The notes beneath the pieces were generated by a model. It saw nothing but the letters and a program-made list of their open reading frames with translations, was not told the DNA's origin and searched no databases. Position numbers and translations under genes: made by a program. From an uncultured Thiotrichaceae bacterium (GTDB lineage Bacteria; Pseudomonadota; Gammaproteobacteria; Thiotrichales; Thiotrichaceae), in assembly GCA_937925855.1 (NCBI GenBank), contig CALAMO010000032.1:1-37170 (forward strand): DNA of 37,170 bases. Direction: 5' to 3'. Below, one piece after another: positions 1 to 8,468 of the stretch. Positions within the stretch are counted from its first letter, which is position 1. Every line of letters starts with the position of its first letter.

Positions 1-840
1 CCCCATATAGCTGGGGGTGAGCGTCATAAACATATGCGGCCAGCTTTTGGCGGTATTAAAGTAGACTCCGCGTGGCATCAGTTGAGCGTCATGCGGTACA
101 AATACATTTTCAAAAATCAGTGTGCGTGACACCGTACCGCGCATGCCGAGCGGGTCCCAGTGGCCGGTGACTGAAACACCTGCTGCATCGGCAGGCACCG
201 CGATATACATGGTGTTTCTGCGCGAAGGCGTATCCGAAGGATGAGCGAGTTCAGTACACAGTGCACCGTAATAATTCGCGTGGCCGGACAGCGAGGCGAA
301 GATTTTCTTACCGTTAATAATCCAGCCGCCGTCAGTCTTTAGTGCGGTGGTGCCAAAGGCTTTTTTACCTGCTGCGGCTGCCCCGCCTTCGGAAAAAGGT
401 TGGGCGTAGATTTTACCGTCTGCAATAATGCGGCGGTAGTGCAGGGCGCGTAGCCGCTCATGTTCGGCACGGGTGGCGTCATCCATCTCCAGCTGATCCA
501 GCAGCGGGCCAGTCCACAGGCACGAACTGACGTGCATATTAAAAGTGAGCGCGGTCGCACCGCAGTAGCGCCCGATCTCCGCCGCCATCAGCATATACGT
601 CTTTAGATCGGCACCACGCCCGCCCTGTGCCTGCGGGATACAGACGCCAAGTAGCCCGGCCTGATGCAGATCACGGTAGTTTTCAGTCGGGAATGCAGCC
701 GCACGGTCATACTCTGCGGCACGGCCCGCAAATTTATCCTGCGCCAGCTCACGCGCCTCGGTACACAGCTGCGCTTGTTGTTGGGTCAGTCCCCAGGTAT
801 CGGGGTCAAAAATGGGAGCATCCCGCTGCATCTCAGCCAT
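1..840 (-). CDS. acyl-CoA dehydrogenase, N-terminal part (cut by window edge)
   Basis: FAD-dependent alpha,beta-dehydrogenation of an acyl-CoA thioester, by family. Reading the minus strand from ATG at 840 gives 280 open codons with no stop before the window edge, so the C-terminal helical domain lies outside. The first ~130 residues are the all-helical N-terminal domain. They are followed by the beta-domain signature of the family: AQPFSEGG, then GGWIINGKKIFASLSG, then DPLGMRGTVSRTLIFENV, a run typical of acyl-CoA dehydrogenases. GGAGG-like sequence (GGAGG, 6 nt spacing) precedes the ATG and supports this start. The gene is divergent from the unknown gene at 965. The substrate cannot be told from this part; the catalytic Glu lies in the missing half or cannot be assigned. 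Confidence 0.9.
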   Translation of the reverse strand, partial: MAEMQRDAPIFDPDTWGLTQQQAQLCTEARELAQDKFAGRAAEYDRAAAFPTENYRDLHQAGLLGVCIPQAQGGRGADLKTYMLMAAEIGRYCGATALTFNMHVSSCLWTGPLLDQLEMDDATRAEHERLRALHYRRIIADGKIYAQPFSEGGAAAAGKKAFGTTALKTDGGWIINGKKIFASLSGHANYYGALCTELAHPSDTPSRRNTMYIAVPADAAGVSVTGHWDPLGMRGTVSRTLIFENVFVPHDAQLMPRGVYFNTAKSWPHMFMTLTPSYMG

Positions 841-964
841 TAACATCCTCCACTAGGTGTCCGGTGTGTTGTGGCGTGAGCCTCCCTCGGGCGTTTAAAT
901 TTCGGGGTGACTTTCATGCCGATTCAATTAAGATATTGGTATAGCATTATTTGTGAGGACTGTC

Positions 965-1582
965 ATGAGACTGGATAAACTTCTGGAATTACAGGGGCAA
1001 TTTTTAGCGGATTATCCCGAGGGGTTTGCTAGCCCGGATATGTTGAAGATACGTAAGAAGCACAATGTCGAGAAGCTAAGTGCTCAGGCGCAGGATGCTT
1101 TTGTGCCGATGAAATTCGGCGACCCGGAAGCCGTGGTGCAGTGCATGATCCAGCTCATTGGGCGCTCTTCCATGGTGTCGATGTTTGAGAAACCGAAATT
1201 TCGTGATGCGCTAGGGACTGCGTTACCGGACACGCGCGAGCGCATGGCCGATGGTTTATATGAGCTATTGCACGGTAAGCAGGAGAAAGGTTTCAATGCC
1301 CTATTAGATGAGCTGGTGCCGATGAAGCTGGCGAAATGGTCCTTGCTGAGCATCCTGCCCTATTATTATGCGCCGACAGAACGCTGGTTTATTAAGCCAA
1401 ACACCACAAAAGCTATCCTCAAACATTTTGAGGTCGAGGATTTAGTGTATAAGCCGCGCCCCTCGTATGCTTTCTATCGAGACTACAGTGCGTTATTGGA
1501 TCAAATGAAGGATATGGCTGATCCCAAGCTGGGGGGAAATAATGCGGCGTTTACCGGTTTTCTGATGATGACGATTATGTGA
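965..1582 (+). CDS. uncharacterised protein, 205 aa
   Basis: I do not recognise this family. An in-frame GTG at 953 exists, but the ATG at 965 has GAGGA 5 nt upstream, so 965 is chosen. The product is soluble (no signal peptide or membrane segment), rich in Met, Lys and aromatic residues. It carries a Pro/Tyr/Trp-rich patch (LPYYYAPTERWFIKP at about residues 135-150) and a C-terminal NNAAFTGFLMM stretch. It lies 28 nt upstream of the DinB-fold gene on the same strand and is probably cotranscribed with it. Its coding character is supported by the ribosome binding site, uninterrupted length and neighbouring gene. No function is proposed. Confidence 0.75.
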   Translation: MRLDKLLELQGQFLADYPEGFASPDMLKIRKKHNVEKLSAQAQDAFVPMKFGDPEAVVQCMIQLIGRSSMVSMFEKPKFRDALGTALPDTRERMADGLYELLHGKQEKGFNALLDELVPMKLAKWSLLSILPYYYAPTERWFIKPNTTKAILKHFEVEDLVYKPRPSYAFYRDYSALLDQMKDMADPKLGGNNAAFTGFLMMTIM

Positions 1583-1610
1583 TGAATGGGTTTATGTCTG
1601 GAGGACTGAA

Positions 1611-2519
1611 ATGACGAATTTTAGACAAGCCGCACCCGTTGTTAGAGCACTGGTTGAGTTTTTCTCAGTGTCTGCATCTGATCTGGCAGCGGCGGAGAAA
1701 ACGCTTGCGCTGACTACCGTGTGTGATCAATTAAGCCTGTCTGAATTAAAGGATGAACTGCTGGAGCAAGCAGTTGTGGCACGTATGGTGCGGCGTTTCT
1801 GGATGAATCCGTTTGATATGGAGAATGTTTTTGATTTAGAGGATGTGTTGCGTACAGCGGTCGAGGGACATGCGTTGTTTGTAGCAGACGGTACTGGTAA
1901 AACGTCCTCTGTTGCCCCTTTATTTGAAGATGAGCCACAAAAAATAGATGTTAACTTCGCTAGCCAGTCGCGCCCTGCACACATTGAGCCCATTAAGCCT
2001 ATCAGGAGCGACAATGACCCGCAAACGCTGGTACGTTATCTTCAGTGGGCAAATCAGGTGTTCTATTCATCCTGTGCGGAGCTGCCAGCCGGTGAGTTGA
2101 GTGCTGAGCGTCCTATGCTGTTCGATAATATTCTGAATTTACTGAATCATGTGTATGCGATGCAGCGGGTTTGGCAGGCACATTTACTGGGGAAATTACA
2201 TGATTTTACTGCGCGTAGGCCGGATTCAGCTAGCGTGTTGGACTTTACTAGCCTATGGCGAAAGCAGGCGGAGTTGGATGCATGGTATGTGACTTATGCC
2301 GTTGAATTGCCCATTGAACGGCATAATGAGAGGATCACTTTTAAATTTATTGATGGGGGGAGTGGGACGATGGCGCGCACTGAAATTTTGCAGCATGTAG
2401 TGAACCATGCGTCTTACCATCGCGGTCATATTGAGGGGGTGTTTTATCAGTTGGGGGCTGAACCACCGACGACGGATTTGCCCGTATTTTTAAAGTTGTG
2501 TGGCGTGGCGGAGCGTTAG
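1611..2519 (+). CDS. DinB/YfiT-fold protein with extra N-terminal region
   Basis: Residues ~137-295 look like a DinB-superfamily four-helix bundle. They contain NHVYAMQRVW (His180) and HVVNHASYHRG (His266, His270) followed by QLGAEPPTTDLPVFL, which is the usual C-terminal signature of this metal-binding family. The triad His180/His266/His270 would bind a divalent metal. Members act as thiol transferases or are simply called damage-inducible; the reaction here is unknown. The first ~130 residues form a second, helical region (VVRALVEFF, then ELLEQAVVARMVRRFWMNPFD) that ordinary ~160-residue DinB proteins lack. I do not recognise it. GGAGGA precedes the ATG at 1611. It probably forms an operon with the gene at 965. 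Confidence 0.8.
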   Translation: MTNFRQAAPVVRALVEFFSVSASDLAAAEKTLALTTVCDQLSLSELKDELLEQAVVARMVRRFWMNPFDMENVFDLEDVLRTAVEGHALFVADGTGKTSSVAPLFEDEPQKIDVNFASQSRPAHIEPIKPIRSDNDPQTLVRYLQWANQVFYSSCAELPAGELSAERPMLFDNILNLLNHVYAMQRVWQAHLLGKLHDFTARRPDSASVLDFTSLWRKQAELDAWYVTYAVELPIERHNERITFKFIDGGSGTMARTEILQHVVNHASYHRGHIEGVFYQLGAEPPTTDLPVFLKLCGVAER

Positions 2520-2565
2520 TCATTTTCGATTGCTAATTCGGTAAGCGCGCCAAGTTTCGCAATGT

Positions 2566-3453
2566 CTATTGTCGGTCAAAAAATTTCAGTAAAATTTGAT
2601 TGCAGGCCTCCGCGGCTTCCAAGTTCAGTAAATGCCCTGTGCCTGCTAGCGTATGAAACTCAGCATCAGGTATCCTCTCGGCCATTTTTTGCATTGTGGC
2701 AGGCGGTGCGGTGTTATCTTCTGCCCCGGCCAATAGGCATACGGGCATGTTCAGCTGTGCGATGTCCTGATAGCGATTGAAGGTGACCAGACAGGCTAAG
2801 ATGGCACGGTAGCTCTGCGTCGGGATGTTGCGCATGCCGGCAATCGCGGCATTAAGCGTTGGTGCGTCTGTGTCAGCACCGACTAGCGCGGGCACAAACT
2901 GTTGAGCCAGTTCCGCCATGCTTTTCCCCTCATCCAGCGGTTTGAGACGCGCCGCCAGAAAGTTATCTTTGAAGCGGTCATCCCGCCCGCCGAAGGCGGA
3001 AGTGGTCGCCAGCAGGGCGAGTGATTGCACGCGCTCCGGCTGGGTCAGCGCCAACTCTTGCGCAATCATGCCGCCGATAGAATGGCCGATCAGGTGGGCT
3101 CGTTTGATCTTGAGCGCGTGCATAAAGTCGGCCAGTGCCTGACTGAGCGTGCTGAAATCGACCGTTGCCAGCGGCGTAGAGTGGCCGTAGCCCGGCATCG
3201 TCCAGCTGATAATGCGATGGTATCGGGATAATGCGGCAAGCTGTGGCGCAAAGCTGCTGCTGTTGCCACCGATGCCGTGCAGGCAAATAATCGGTGGGCT
3301 GTGTGGGTCTTGCGCTGTGCCCTGTGCCAGGTATTCAATGCCGCCAGCCGTCTTATACTGCGCTGAGTTAGCGCCGGTGGAGTCATCAGCGGGGACAGGT
3401 TCGTGGGTGACAGACGTAGCACTCATTGCATGAGTGACGGGCGTAACACTCAT
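2566..3453 (-). CDS. alpha/beta-fold hydrolase
   Basis: Serine hydrolase of the alpha/beta fold, about 295 aa. LHGIGG forms the oxyanion region and GHSIGG carries the nucleophile (Ser125 counted from the ATG at 3453). GAEDNTAP holds the likely acid (Asp246) and GTGHLL the catalytic His274. Cytoplasmic; no signal peptide. The frame extends to a GTG at 3474, but the ATG at 3453 forms an ATGA overlap with the dctM stop, the classic arrangement for translational coupling, so 3453 is preferred. Another ATG at 3426 is possible because the first codons lie in a 27-bp tandem repeat (VTHAMS twice, then VTH). As last gene of the TRAP operon it may hydrolyse the imported compound; the substrate is not inferable. 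It resembles enol-lactonase and esterase-type hydrolases. Confidence 0.88.
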   Translation of the reverse strand: MSVTPVTHAMSATSVTHEPVPADDSTGANSAQYKTAGGIEYLAQGTAQDPHSPPIICLHGIGGNSSSFAPQLAALSRYHRIISWTMPGYGHSTPLATVDFSTLSQALADFMHALKIKRAHLIGHSIGGMIAQELALTQPERVQSLALLATTSAFGGRDDRFKDNFLAARLKPLDEGKSMAELAQQFVPALVGADTDAPTLNAAIAGMRNIPTQSYRAILACLVTFNRYQDIAQLNMPVCLLAGAEDNTAPPATMQKMAERIPDAEFHTLAGTGHLLNLEAAEACNQILLKFFDRQ

Positions 3454-3468
3454 TGCATGAGTGACGGG
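3404..3468. repeat. 27-bp tandem duplication at the dctM/hydrolase junction
   Basis: Copy 1 starts at 3420 and copy 2 at 3447, identical for 22 bp and then diverging. A degenerate third copy lies at about 3404-3419. Each full copy contains a 17-bp inverted repeat, CACTCAT-TGC-ATGAGTG (3420-3436 and 3447-3463). The period is nine codons, so the hydrolase N-terminus reads as repeats beginning VTH. Copy 2 also supplies the dctM stop codon and the overlapping ATG of the hydrolase. Confidence 0.9.
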
Positions 3469-4742
3469 AGCCACAGTGCAATGGCGGGCACTAATGCCAG
3501 CAGCAGCAGGCGCAGAATATCCGCGATCCAGAAAGGCGTGACGCCTTTAAAAATGGTTTTGACGGATACGTCTTTAAGTACGCCTTTTAACACGAATACG
3601 TTCAGGCCAATCGGCGGTGTAATCAGGCTAATTTCGGTCGCGACTACCACCAGAATGCCGAACCAAATCAGGTCAAAACCCAAGCCTTCAACGACCGGTG
3701 CAAAAATGGGCACGGTTAAGAGAATCATCGACAGTGATTCAAATACGCAGCCCAGAATCAGATAAATAGCCAGAATAATGAAAATCACGCCCAGCGGCGA
3801 CACGTCAAAGCTATTCACAATACCGATCAGCGCATCTGGCAGGCCCGCACGGTTAACAAAATTCGAGAAGATCATTGCACCAAACAGCACCAGGAACAGT
3901 TTGGCGGTGGTGAGTGTGGCTTCTCGTGTGACAGCAAGCAGCACCTGCCAATTCAGGACTCTGCGCCAAGCGGCAATCGCGATAGCTCCGGCAGCACCCA
4001 TGCCAGCAGCTTCAGTCGGGGTGAAGGCGCCGATATAAATCCCGCCGATCACAAAAATAAACAGGCCCAGTGTGCTCCACACGTCACGCAGCGCCCGCAG
4101 GCGTTCCTTCCAGTCGCAGTGCTCTCCCGCAGGCCCGGCATTTGGATTGCGGCTCACCACAAATTTAACGGCGGCCAAATAAAACAGCACGCCCACCAGG
4201 CCCGGCAAAATTCCGGCAATAAACAGCTTGCCGACTGAGGCGTTGGTGATCAAGCCATAGATCACCAAAATCACACTGGGTGGGATTAAAATACCTAGCG
4301 TACCCCCGGCAGCAATGGAGGCCGTCGCCAGTGCGTCGCTGTATTTGTAGCGCCGCATTTCTGGCATAGACACCTTCGACATGGTCGCTGCAGTGGCTAA
4401 GGAGGATCCGCAAATCGCGGAGAACATGCCGCAGGCACAGATCGTCGACATGGCGAGTCCGCCGCGACGGTGGCCGAGAAAAACGTAGGCCGCGCGATAC
4501 AGTTCTTTAGCCATGCCGCCACGTTCCACCATCAGACCCATTAAGATGAATAGAGGAACGACAGAGAGGCCGTATGACTGACTGGCGTCAATGACTAGGC
4601 GACTGGCGCTGGACATCGCAGCGCGCAGGCTGGATTCATAGGCAAAGCCGACTACGCCCACTAAACCCAGCGCAATGCCTAGGGGCATGCGCATAAATGC
4701 GAGCACGAGTACCGCGAAGAAGCCGATAAGAGCAGCTGTCAT
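3450..4742 (-). CDS. dctM: TRAP transporter large permease (DctM family)
   Basis: Membrane subunit that couples Na+ influx to uptake of the solute delivered by the periplasmic binding protein. The 430 residues are almost all hydrophobic helices (roughly 11-12 membrane segments). They carry the DctM-type pattern: MPLGIALGLVGVVGF near the N-terminus, GMFSAICGSSLATAATMSKV, GGTLGILIPPSVILVIYG, and near the C-terminus EISLITPPIGLNVFVLKG. Length is normal for the family. The ATG overlaps the stop of dctQ by 4 nt (ATGA), and its own stop overlaps the hydrolase start the same way. It is therefore the third of four tightly coupled genes. Confidence 0.95.
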   Translation of the reverse strand: MTAALIGFFAVLVLAFMRMPLGIALGLVGVVGFAYESSLRAAMSSASRLVIDASQSYGLSVVPLFILMGLMVERGGMAKELYRAAYVFLGHRRGGLAMSTICACGMFSAICGSSLATAATMSKVSMPEMRRYKYSDALATASIAAGGTLGILIPPSVILVIYGLITNASVGKLFIAGILPGLVGVLFYLAAVKFVVSRNPNAGPAGEHCDWKERLRALRDVWSTLGLFIFVIGGIYIGAFTPTEAAGMGAAGAIAIAAWRRVLNWQVLLAVTREATLTTAKLFLVLFGAMIFSNFVNRAGLPDALIGIVNSFDVSPLGVIFIILAIYLILGCVFESLSMILLTVPIFAPVVEGLGFDLIWFGILVVVATEISLITPPIGLNVFVLKGVLKDVSVKTIFKGVTPFWIADILRLLLLALVPAIALWLPSLMQ

Positions 4743-5329
4743 GCGGGGTCTGCCTTTTTGTTATGTGGCTGCGGTGCATCGTTATCCAGTGGGTTTTTAG
4801 CGGTGACAATGTCTTTTACTAAAGTGTCGGTAGTGTTTCCGGGGCGGCCCAGCAGCGCCAATAAATGCAGTCCTGAAATGGCAGCGGCTGAGAATATGGC
4901 TGCGGTAATAAAGCCCACAATGGGGTATCTGGGAATCAGCAAGTACTCAGTAACATCACCATCTTCAAAGGCGCGTACGGCATAGTCGAAGACGCGGTCG
5001 CCCAATTTGTAAGCGATATAAACGCTGAGGCTGAGAAACAGCAGTGAGGTGATCCAGCCGAGGTAGCCTCGGCTAAAATGCGGAATAAGATCAACCGTGA
5101 TGTGATCGTTGCGCACGAACATGAGCGGAAATGAAAAGAAGGTAATGGCCCCCATGCATAGCTCGACTAGTTCTACAGCACCCACCAGCGGTGCATTAAA
5201 GAAGTAGCGTCCGATGACATCAATACAGGTTAATACCACCAGGAGCAGCAAAACAATCGCGGCAATATTAGCGACAAAAAGGCTAAACGTATCTGTTAGC
5301 CTTTCCGTTTTTGCTAAAAGCACGCGCAT
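4739..5329 (-). CDS. dctQ: TRAP transporter small permease (DctQ family)
   Basis: Four-helix membrane subunit of the tripartite transporter. Hydrophobic segments lie at about residues 17-40 (ending in a LTCIDVIGRYFF motif typical of DctQ), 50-70, 85-110 and 130-155. The family signature NAPLVGAVELVELCMGAITFF is clear, allowing for its position at residues ~49-69. A C-terminal polar tail of ~40 residues is longer than average. It sits 99 nt downstream of dctP, with no obvious Shine-Dalgarno sequence before the ATG, and overlaps dctM by 4 nt. The 99-nt gap to dctP is wider than the other junctions, which is common where the binding protein is expressed in excess. Confidence 0.93.
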   Translation of the reverse strand: MRVLLAKTERLTDTFSLFVANIAAIVLLLLVVLTCIDVIGRYFFNAPLVGAVELVELCMGAITFFSFPLMFVRNDHITVDLIPHFSRGYLGWITSLLFLSLSVYIAYKLGDRVFDYAVRAFEDGDVTEYLLIPRYPIVGFITAAIFSAAAISGLHLLALLGRPGNTTDTLVKDIVTAKNPLDNDAPQPHNKKADPA

Positions 5330-5428
5330 ACGAGCGGCCCCGTTCGTTTAGCAAAGCAGCATTTAACGCATAATTCCGCAGACGTCTTTGAGGGAAGCAT
5401 CTGTTGCATTCGCTCAGTCCTGAGGGGG

Positions 5429-6442
5429 TTACTTAAGCTGTTCCCGCATAAAGGCCAGAGCAGCTTTAGCATCTACGCCGCGACTTTCCACTTCAGCCAG
5501 TACCGCGGCTTCAATGTCTTTAGTTTTTTCCTTGAAGTAGGCGCGTTCTTCCGCGCTGGCTTCGATGATCACTGAGCCGCCCTTAGCGGATTGTTCCATG
5601 CCAACTTTATCGGCCTCATCCCAGAATTGGCCGATGGTACGGGCCATTTCAACACCGCGCAGCTTGTCGACGCAGGCCCTATGTTCATCAGACAGGTCGT
5701 CATAGGTGTCCTGGCCCATGATGAAGGCGAAGGAGGTGGTGTACATGCCATCAGGATTCTTGAAGGAATACTTAGTCAGCTCATCAATTTTGAAGGAATG
5801 CAGTGTTTCCAGCGGGAAGAACACCCCTTCAGCAACGCCGGAAGAAATGGCTTCGTACACGGCGGGGGCAGGCATATTGACACCGGCTGCGCCTAAGGCC
5901 TCGCCGACCTGATTAGCGACGCCGCCACCGACGCGCAGTTTCATGCCTTCGACCTGCTTATAAGACGTGATTTCCTTGGCAGTGTTAATCATGCCGGGAC
6001 CGTGGACGAAGTTAGTGAGTACCTGCACACCTTTCGCTTCTTTGGCAGCGGCAAAAAACTTCTCGTGCGTTTTTTGGAAGGCGACTGACATGCTTTCAGC
6101 ATTGCCGGGCATGCCGGGCAGCTCAATCATCTTGGTGGTCAGGAACTTACCTTTGGTGTAGCCATGTACGATCCAGCCTAAATCCGCTACGCCGTCACGC
6201 ACCGTATCGTATTGTGCGGGGGGTGGCGCCAGTCCGTTTTCCAGCTTTACCGTTAGGGAGCCGCCAGAACATTCCGACAAGGCTTCATTAAACCAAGGGT
6301 AAACCTTAGTCGCCATGGCGTGCTTCGGCCCTGCCCAGTGGGAGAACGTTAATACCTTATCGGCGGCATAGCTAGTGCTGTAGCCAGTCATTGTGGCAAG
6401 CAACACGGTAGATGTGACCAAACTCTTTAACATGGGTTTCAT
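5429..6442 (-). CDS. dctP: TRAP transporter substrate-binding protein (DctP family)
   Basis: Periplasmic solute receptor of 337 aa. A signal peptide covers residues 1-26 (KSLVTSTVLLATMTGYSTSYAA, cleavage after AA). The mature protein starts with DKVLTFSHWAGPKH, the usual first strand of DctP proteins. It continues with QYDTVRDGVADLGWIVHGYTKGKF and MKLRVGGGVANQVGEALGA; the Arg in the KLRV motif is the residue that normally pairs with a substrate carboxylate. A strong GGAGGAGG lies upstream of the ATG. The ligand is probably an organic acid by family, but the exact compound is unknown. It is first gene of the dctPQM-hydrolase operon and follows a regulator gene on the same strand by 121 nt. Confidence 0.95.
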   Translation of the reverse strand: MKPMLKSLVTSTVLLATMTGYSTSYAADKVLTFSHWAGPKHAMATKVYPWFNEALSECSGGSLTVKLENGLAPPPAQYDTVRDGVADLGWIVHGYTKGKFLTTKMIELPGMPGNAESMSVAFQKTHEKFFAAAKEAKGVQVLTNFVHGPGMINTAKEITSYKQVEGMKLRVGGGVANQVGEALGAAGVNMPAPAVYEAISSGVAEGVFFPLETLHSFKIDELTKYSFKNPDGMYTTSFAFIMGQDTYDDLSDEHRACVDKLRGVEMARTIGQFWDEADKVGMEQSAKGGSVIIEASAEERAYFKEKTKDIEAAVLAEVESRGVDAKAALAFMREQLK

Positions 6443-6563
6443 CTTAATTTCCTCCTCCAGAAAATAATCATAGCGCTCCGATAGCGATCACAAAGCGATA
6501 AACCATAGGCCGAAGACTAGAGGACACTGCGCAATAATTCAAGCTTACCATCTGGGTTGTCAT

Positions 6564-8144
6564 CTAACTTGCCATTGACATTATGGTGCTCGGTAACTCT
6601 GCCCAAAGTTGTCCAATCACTTTCCGAGCATTAGGAGGCAGGCTTTCCAAGTAATCGGGCTGGCTACTGGTGATGCCGGGATAAAGTGCTTCAAGTTGTG
6701 CGAGTTCTTGGTCAGCGCGTTGCTGCATGCCCTGTTTAAAATAGAGTACCGTGCGTAACAGAGGTGCCCAAAACGTTGGCGTTCGGATGTGTTCGGCTTC
6801 TTTGAGTGCCCGCTGATAATCGCCGAGGCGGTAAAAATTGAGTGCAACCGGTAGACGATACCAGTCTGGGTAGCTAGTAAGGTTATCGGTACTCGCTTGC
6901 ACCAGTCCAATACCTTTTTCCCAGTCATTATTAATAGCATACATCAATCCCGTGATTGCCTTTAAGTGAGTGTCTAACGGGTTAATCTCCAGCGCTTTGG
7001 CCAAATGGGCGTTGCTGGACTCAACCTGATTTTCCGTTAGGTCAATAAAGGCCTGGAATAAGTGTGTGTAGGCATTGCCGGGGGCGAGACGCATAAGTTT
7101 TGCGGCTAGATCGGTGCGCTTGTCCGGCGAGCTGTCAAATTTACCGGGTGTTACCAAAAAACTGATGCAGAACAGCTCAGCATAGGCCACAAGGTTTTGC
7201 ACGTCTCTGGGAAAGCTTTCCATGCGCTGTTGGCAAACTTTCTGTGCATCACGGAGCGTTTTCGGGGTCATATCCCAGATTGCCTGCCGCAGTGCGAGCA
7301 TTACCTGATATTGAGGTTGCAGTGAGGCCTGTGTGTCCAGCAAGTGACGTGCCCAAGAATCATGCGCCACCCCGCGCTCTAGATTAATGGTATTGTGCGC
7401 GAGGTATCTGAAAATTTGCTGTAATCTTTCGTCCGAAGGATAAATTTTATCCAGGTCATAAGTATCCGCCCAAATAACGCGCCGGGTTTGGCTATGGGCC
7501 AAACTGCATTTCAGGTGGTAACCGTCATCATCGTCATGCAGGTCAAACAATAAGGCAAAATCAGCTTCATAGTCATTCCAGGCTGTGTCAGGCCACACCT
7601 GCCTAGCGCTTTTGTTCTCATCAGCAAATAAAATCTGGCAGCAATTGAACTGGGTCAGGCTAATCACATAATCACGAGTGAGTCGAGTCACCGTCGCCCA
7701 GCCTGCCGTTTTATCTTGCGTAAACATGCGGGGTACACAGACGAGTGCGGGGCCGTGTGAAGTGCCTGGAGAGCGTGGACGTCCGGCATAGACATTAAAT
7801 TTCTGATGCTCATCCCGATTCATAAACGCAGGTTGATAACTGCCGATCGGGAGCATGATGCGAATCATATTTTCACGACCTTCCCCGGCATAATACTCTT
7901 CCAGCTGCTTGCGCAACCTGCCTGCCTGCACGCGAATGAGTGGATTTGATGAGGGGTCAAAATCAGCCTCTTTGCCTAATCCTTCTGTGGCTATAGAGTG
8001 TTGATTAATGTCCTTGCCGTGTCCTTCTATAGTTTTATGTACGATGTAGCCTAAAAATTTTTGTGCGGCCTTACGTGAACGAAAACAGCGGCTTTCCAGC
8101 ACACGCTCAAGTTCTGCTTCGACAGCTGATGATGATATTTTCAT
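6564..8144 (-). CDS. winged-helix/TolB-like/TPR transcriptional regulator
   Basis: Predicted 526-aa regulator. The frame extends upstream to 8198, but the ATG at 8144 follows AAAGAGAGAGA and begins the conserved domain. Residues ~5-105 carry a DNA-binding module known from rhizobial and acidobacterial proteins often mislabelled adenylate cyclase: KFLGYIV, then ADFDPSSNPLIRVQAGRLRKQLEEYY, then IMLPIGSYQPAF; the central run lies near residues 60-85. Residues ~130-240 resemble a TolB-like alpha/beta domain. The remainder is helical with TPR-like repeats (e.g. NAHLAKALEINPLDTHLKAI). There is no kinase, cyclase or receiver domain. Being immediately upstream of dctP in the same orientation it is the obvious candidate controller of the TRAP operon; that link is inference. 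Confidence 0.75.
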   Translation of the reverse strand: MKISSSAVEAELERVLESRCFRSRKAAQKFLGYIVHKTIEGHGKDINQHSIATEGLGKEADFDPSSNPLIRVQAGRLRKQLEEYYAGEGRENMIRIMLPIGSYQPAFMNRDEHQKFNVYAGRPRSPGTSHGPALVCVPRMFTQDKTAGWATVTRLTRDYVISLTQFNCCQILFADENKSARQVWPDTAWNDYEADFALLFDLHDDDDGYHLKCSLAHSQTRRVIWADTYDLDKIYPSDERLQQIFRYLAHNTINLERGVAHDSWARHLLDTQASLQPQYQVMLALRQAIWDMTPKTLRDAQKVCQQRMESFPRDVQNLVAYAELFCISFLVTPGKFDSSPDKRTDLAAKLMRLAPGNAYTHLFQAFIDLTENQVESSNAHLAKALEINPLDTHLKAITGLMYAINNDWEKGIGLVQASTDNLTSYPDWYRLPVALNFYRLGDYQRALKEAEHIRTPTFWAPLLRTVLYFKQGMQQRADQELAQLEALYPGITSSQPDYLESLPPNARKVIGQLWAELPSTIMSMAS

Positions 8145-8230
8145 CGTCTCTCTCTTTAAGTATAACTCTCTTTGATTAAGGCGTCTGCTAAGTTGCATGG
8201 GGCCAGCAAGTCAATGTCCACTACGTTTTG

Positions 8231-8271
8231 GCACATTTTTTGGATGTGCTTTTTTTGGATGTGCTTTTTTT
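8231..8271. repeat. short tandem repeat with terminator-like hairpin
   Basis: A GGATGTGC core followed by a run of seven Ts occurs twice (cores at 8242-8249 and 8257-8264). GCACAT at 8231-8236 pairs with ATGTGC at 8244-8249, giving a 6-bp stem and a T run, which reads as an intrinsic terminator on the plus strand. No plus-strand gene lies upstream, so it may instead act as upstream sequence of the minus-strand regulator. The rest of the 8145-8468 gap shows no gene. Confidence 0.5.
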
Positions 8272-8468
8272 GATTGACGCGGGGGCAATCGTATTGATTT
8301 ATATACAATAACGGAAGTAACCGGAACATGTTACCGATAAATGTAACCTATGCAGTAGATGAACGGTTTATTGTAAAATATTAAAGTCGTTCTGCTGCCA
8401 TAGTTTTTTAGTCTGCCGTTTTCAATGGGGCGATGTGGCTAGGCAATTAATTACCTTTGCTTGTATTT

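Noticed and set aside
5330-5428. Terminator between dctP and dctQ.
   Set aside because: Only a weak CTCAG/GAG pairing is visible and no T run follows.
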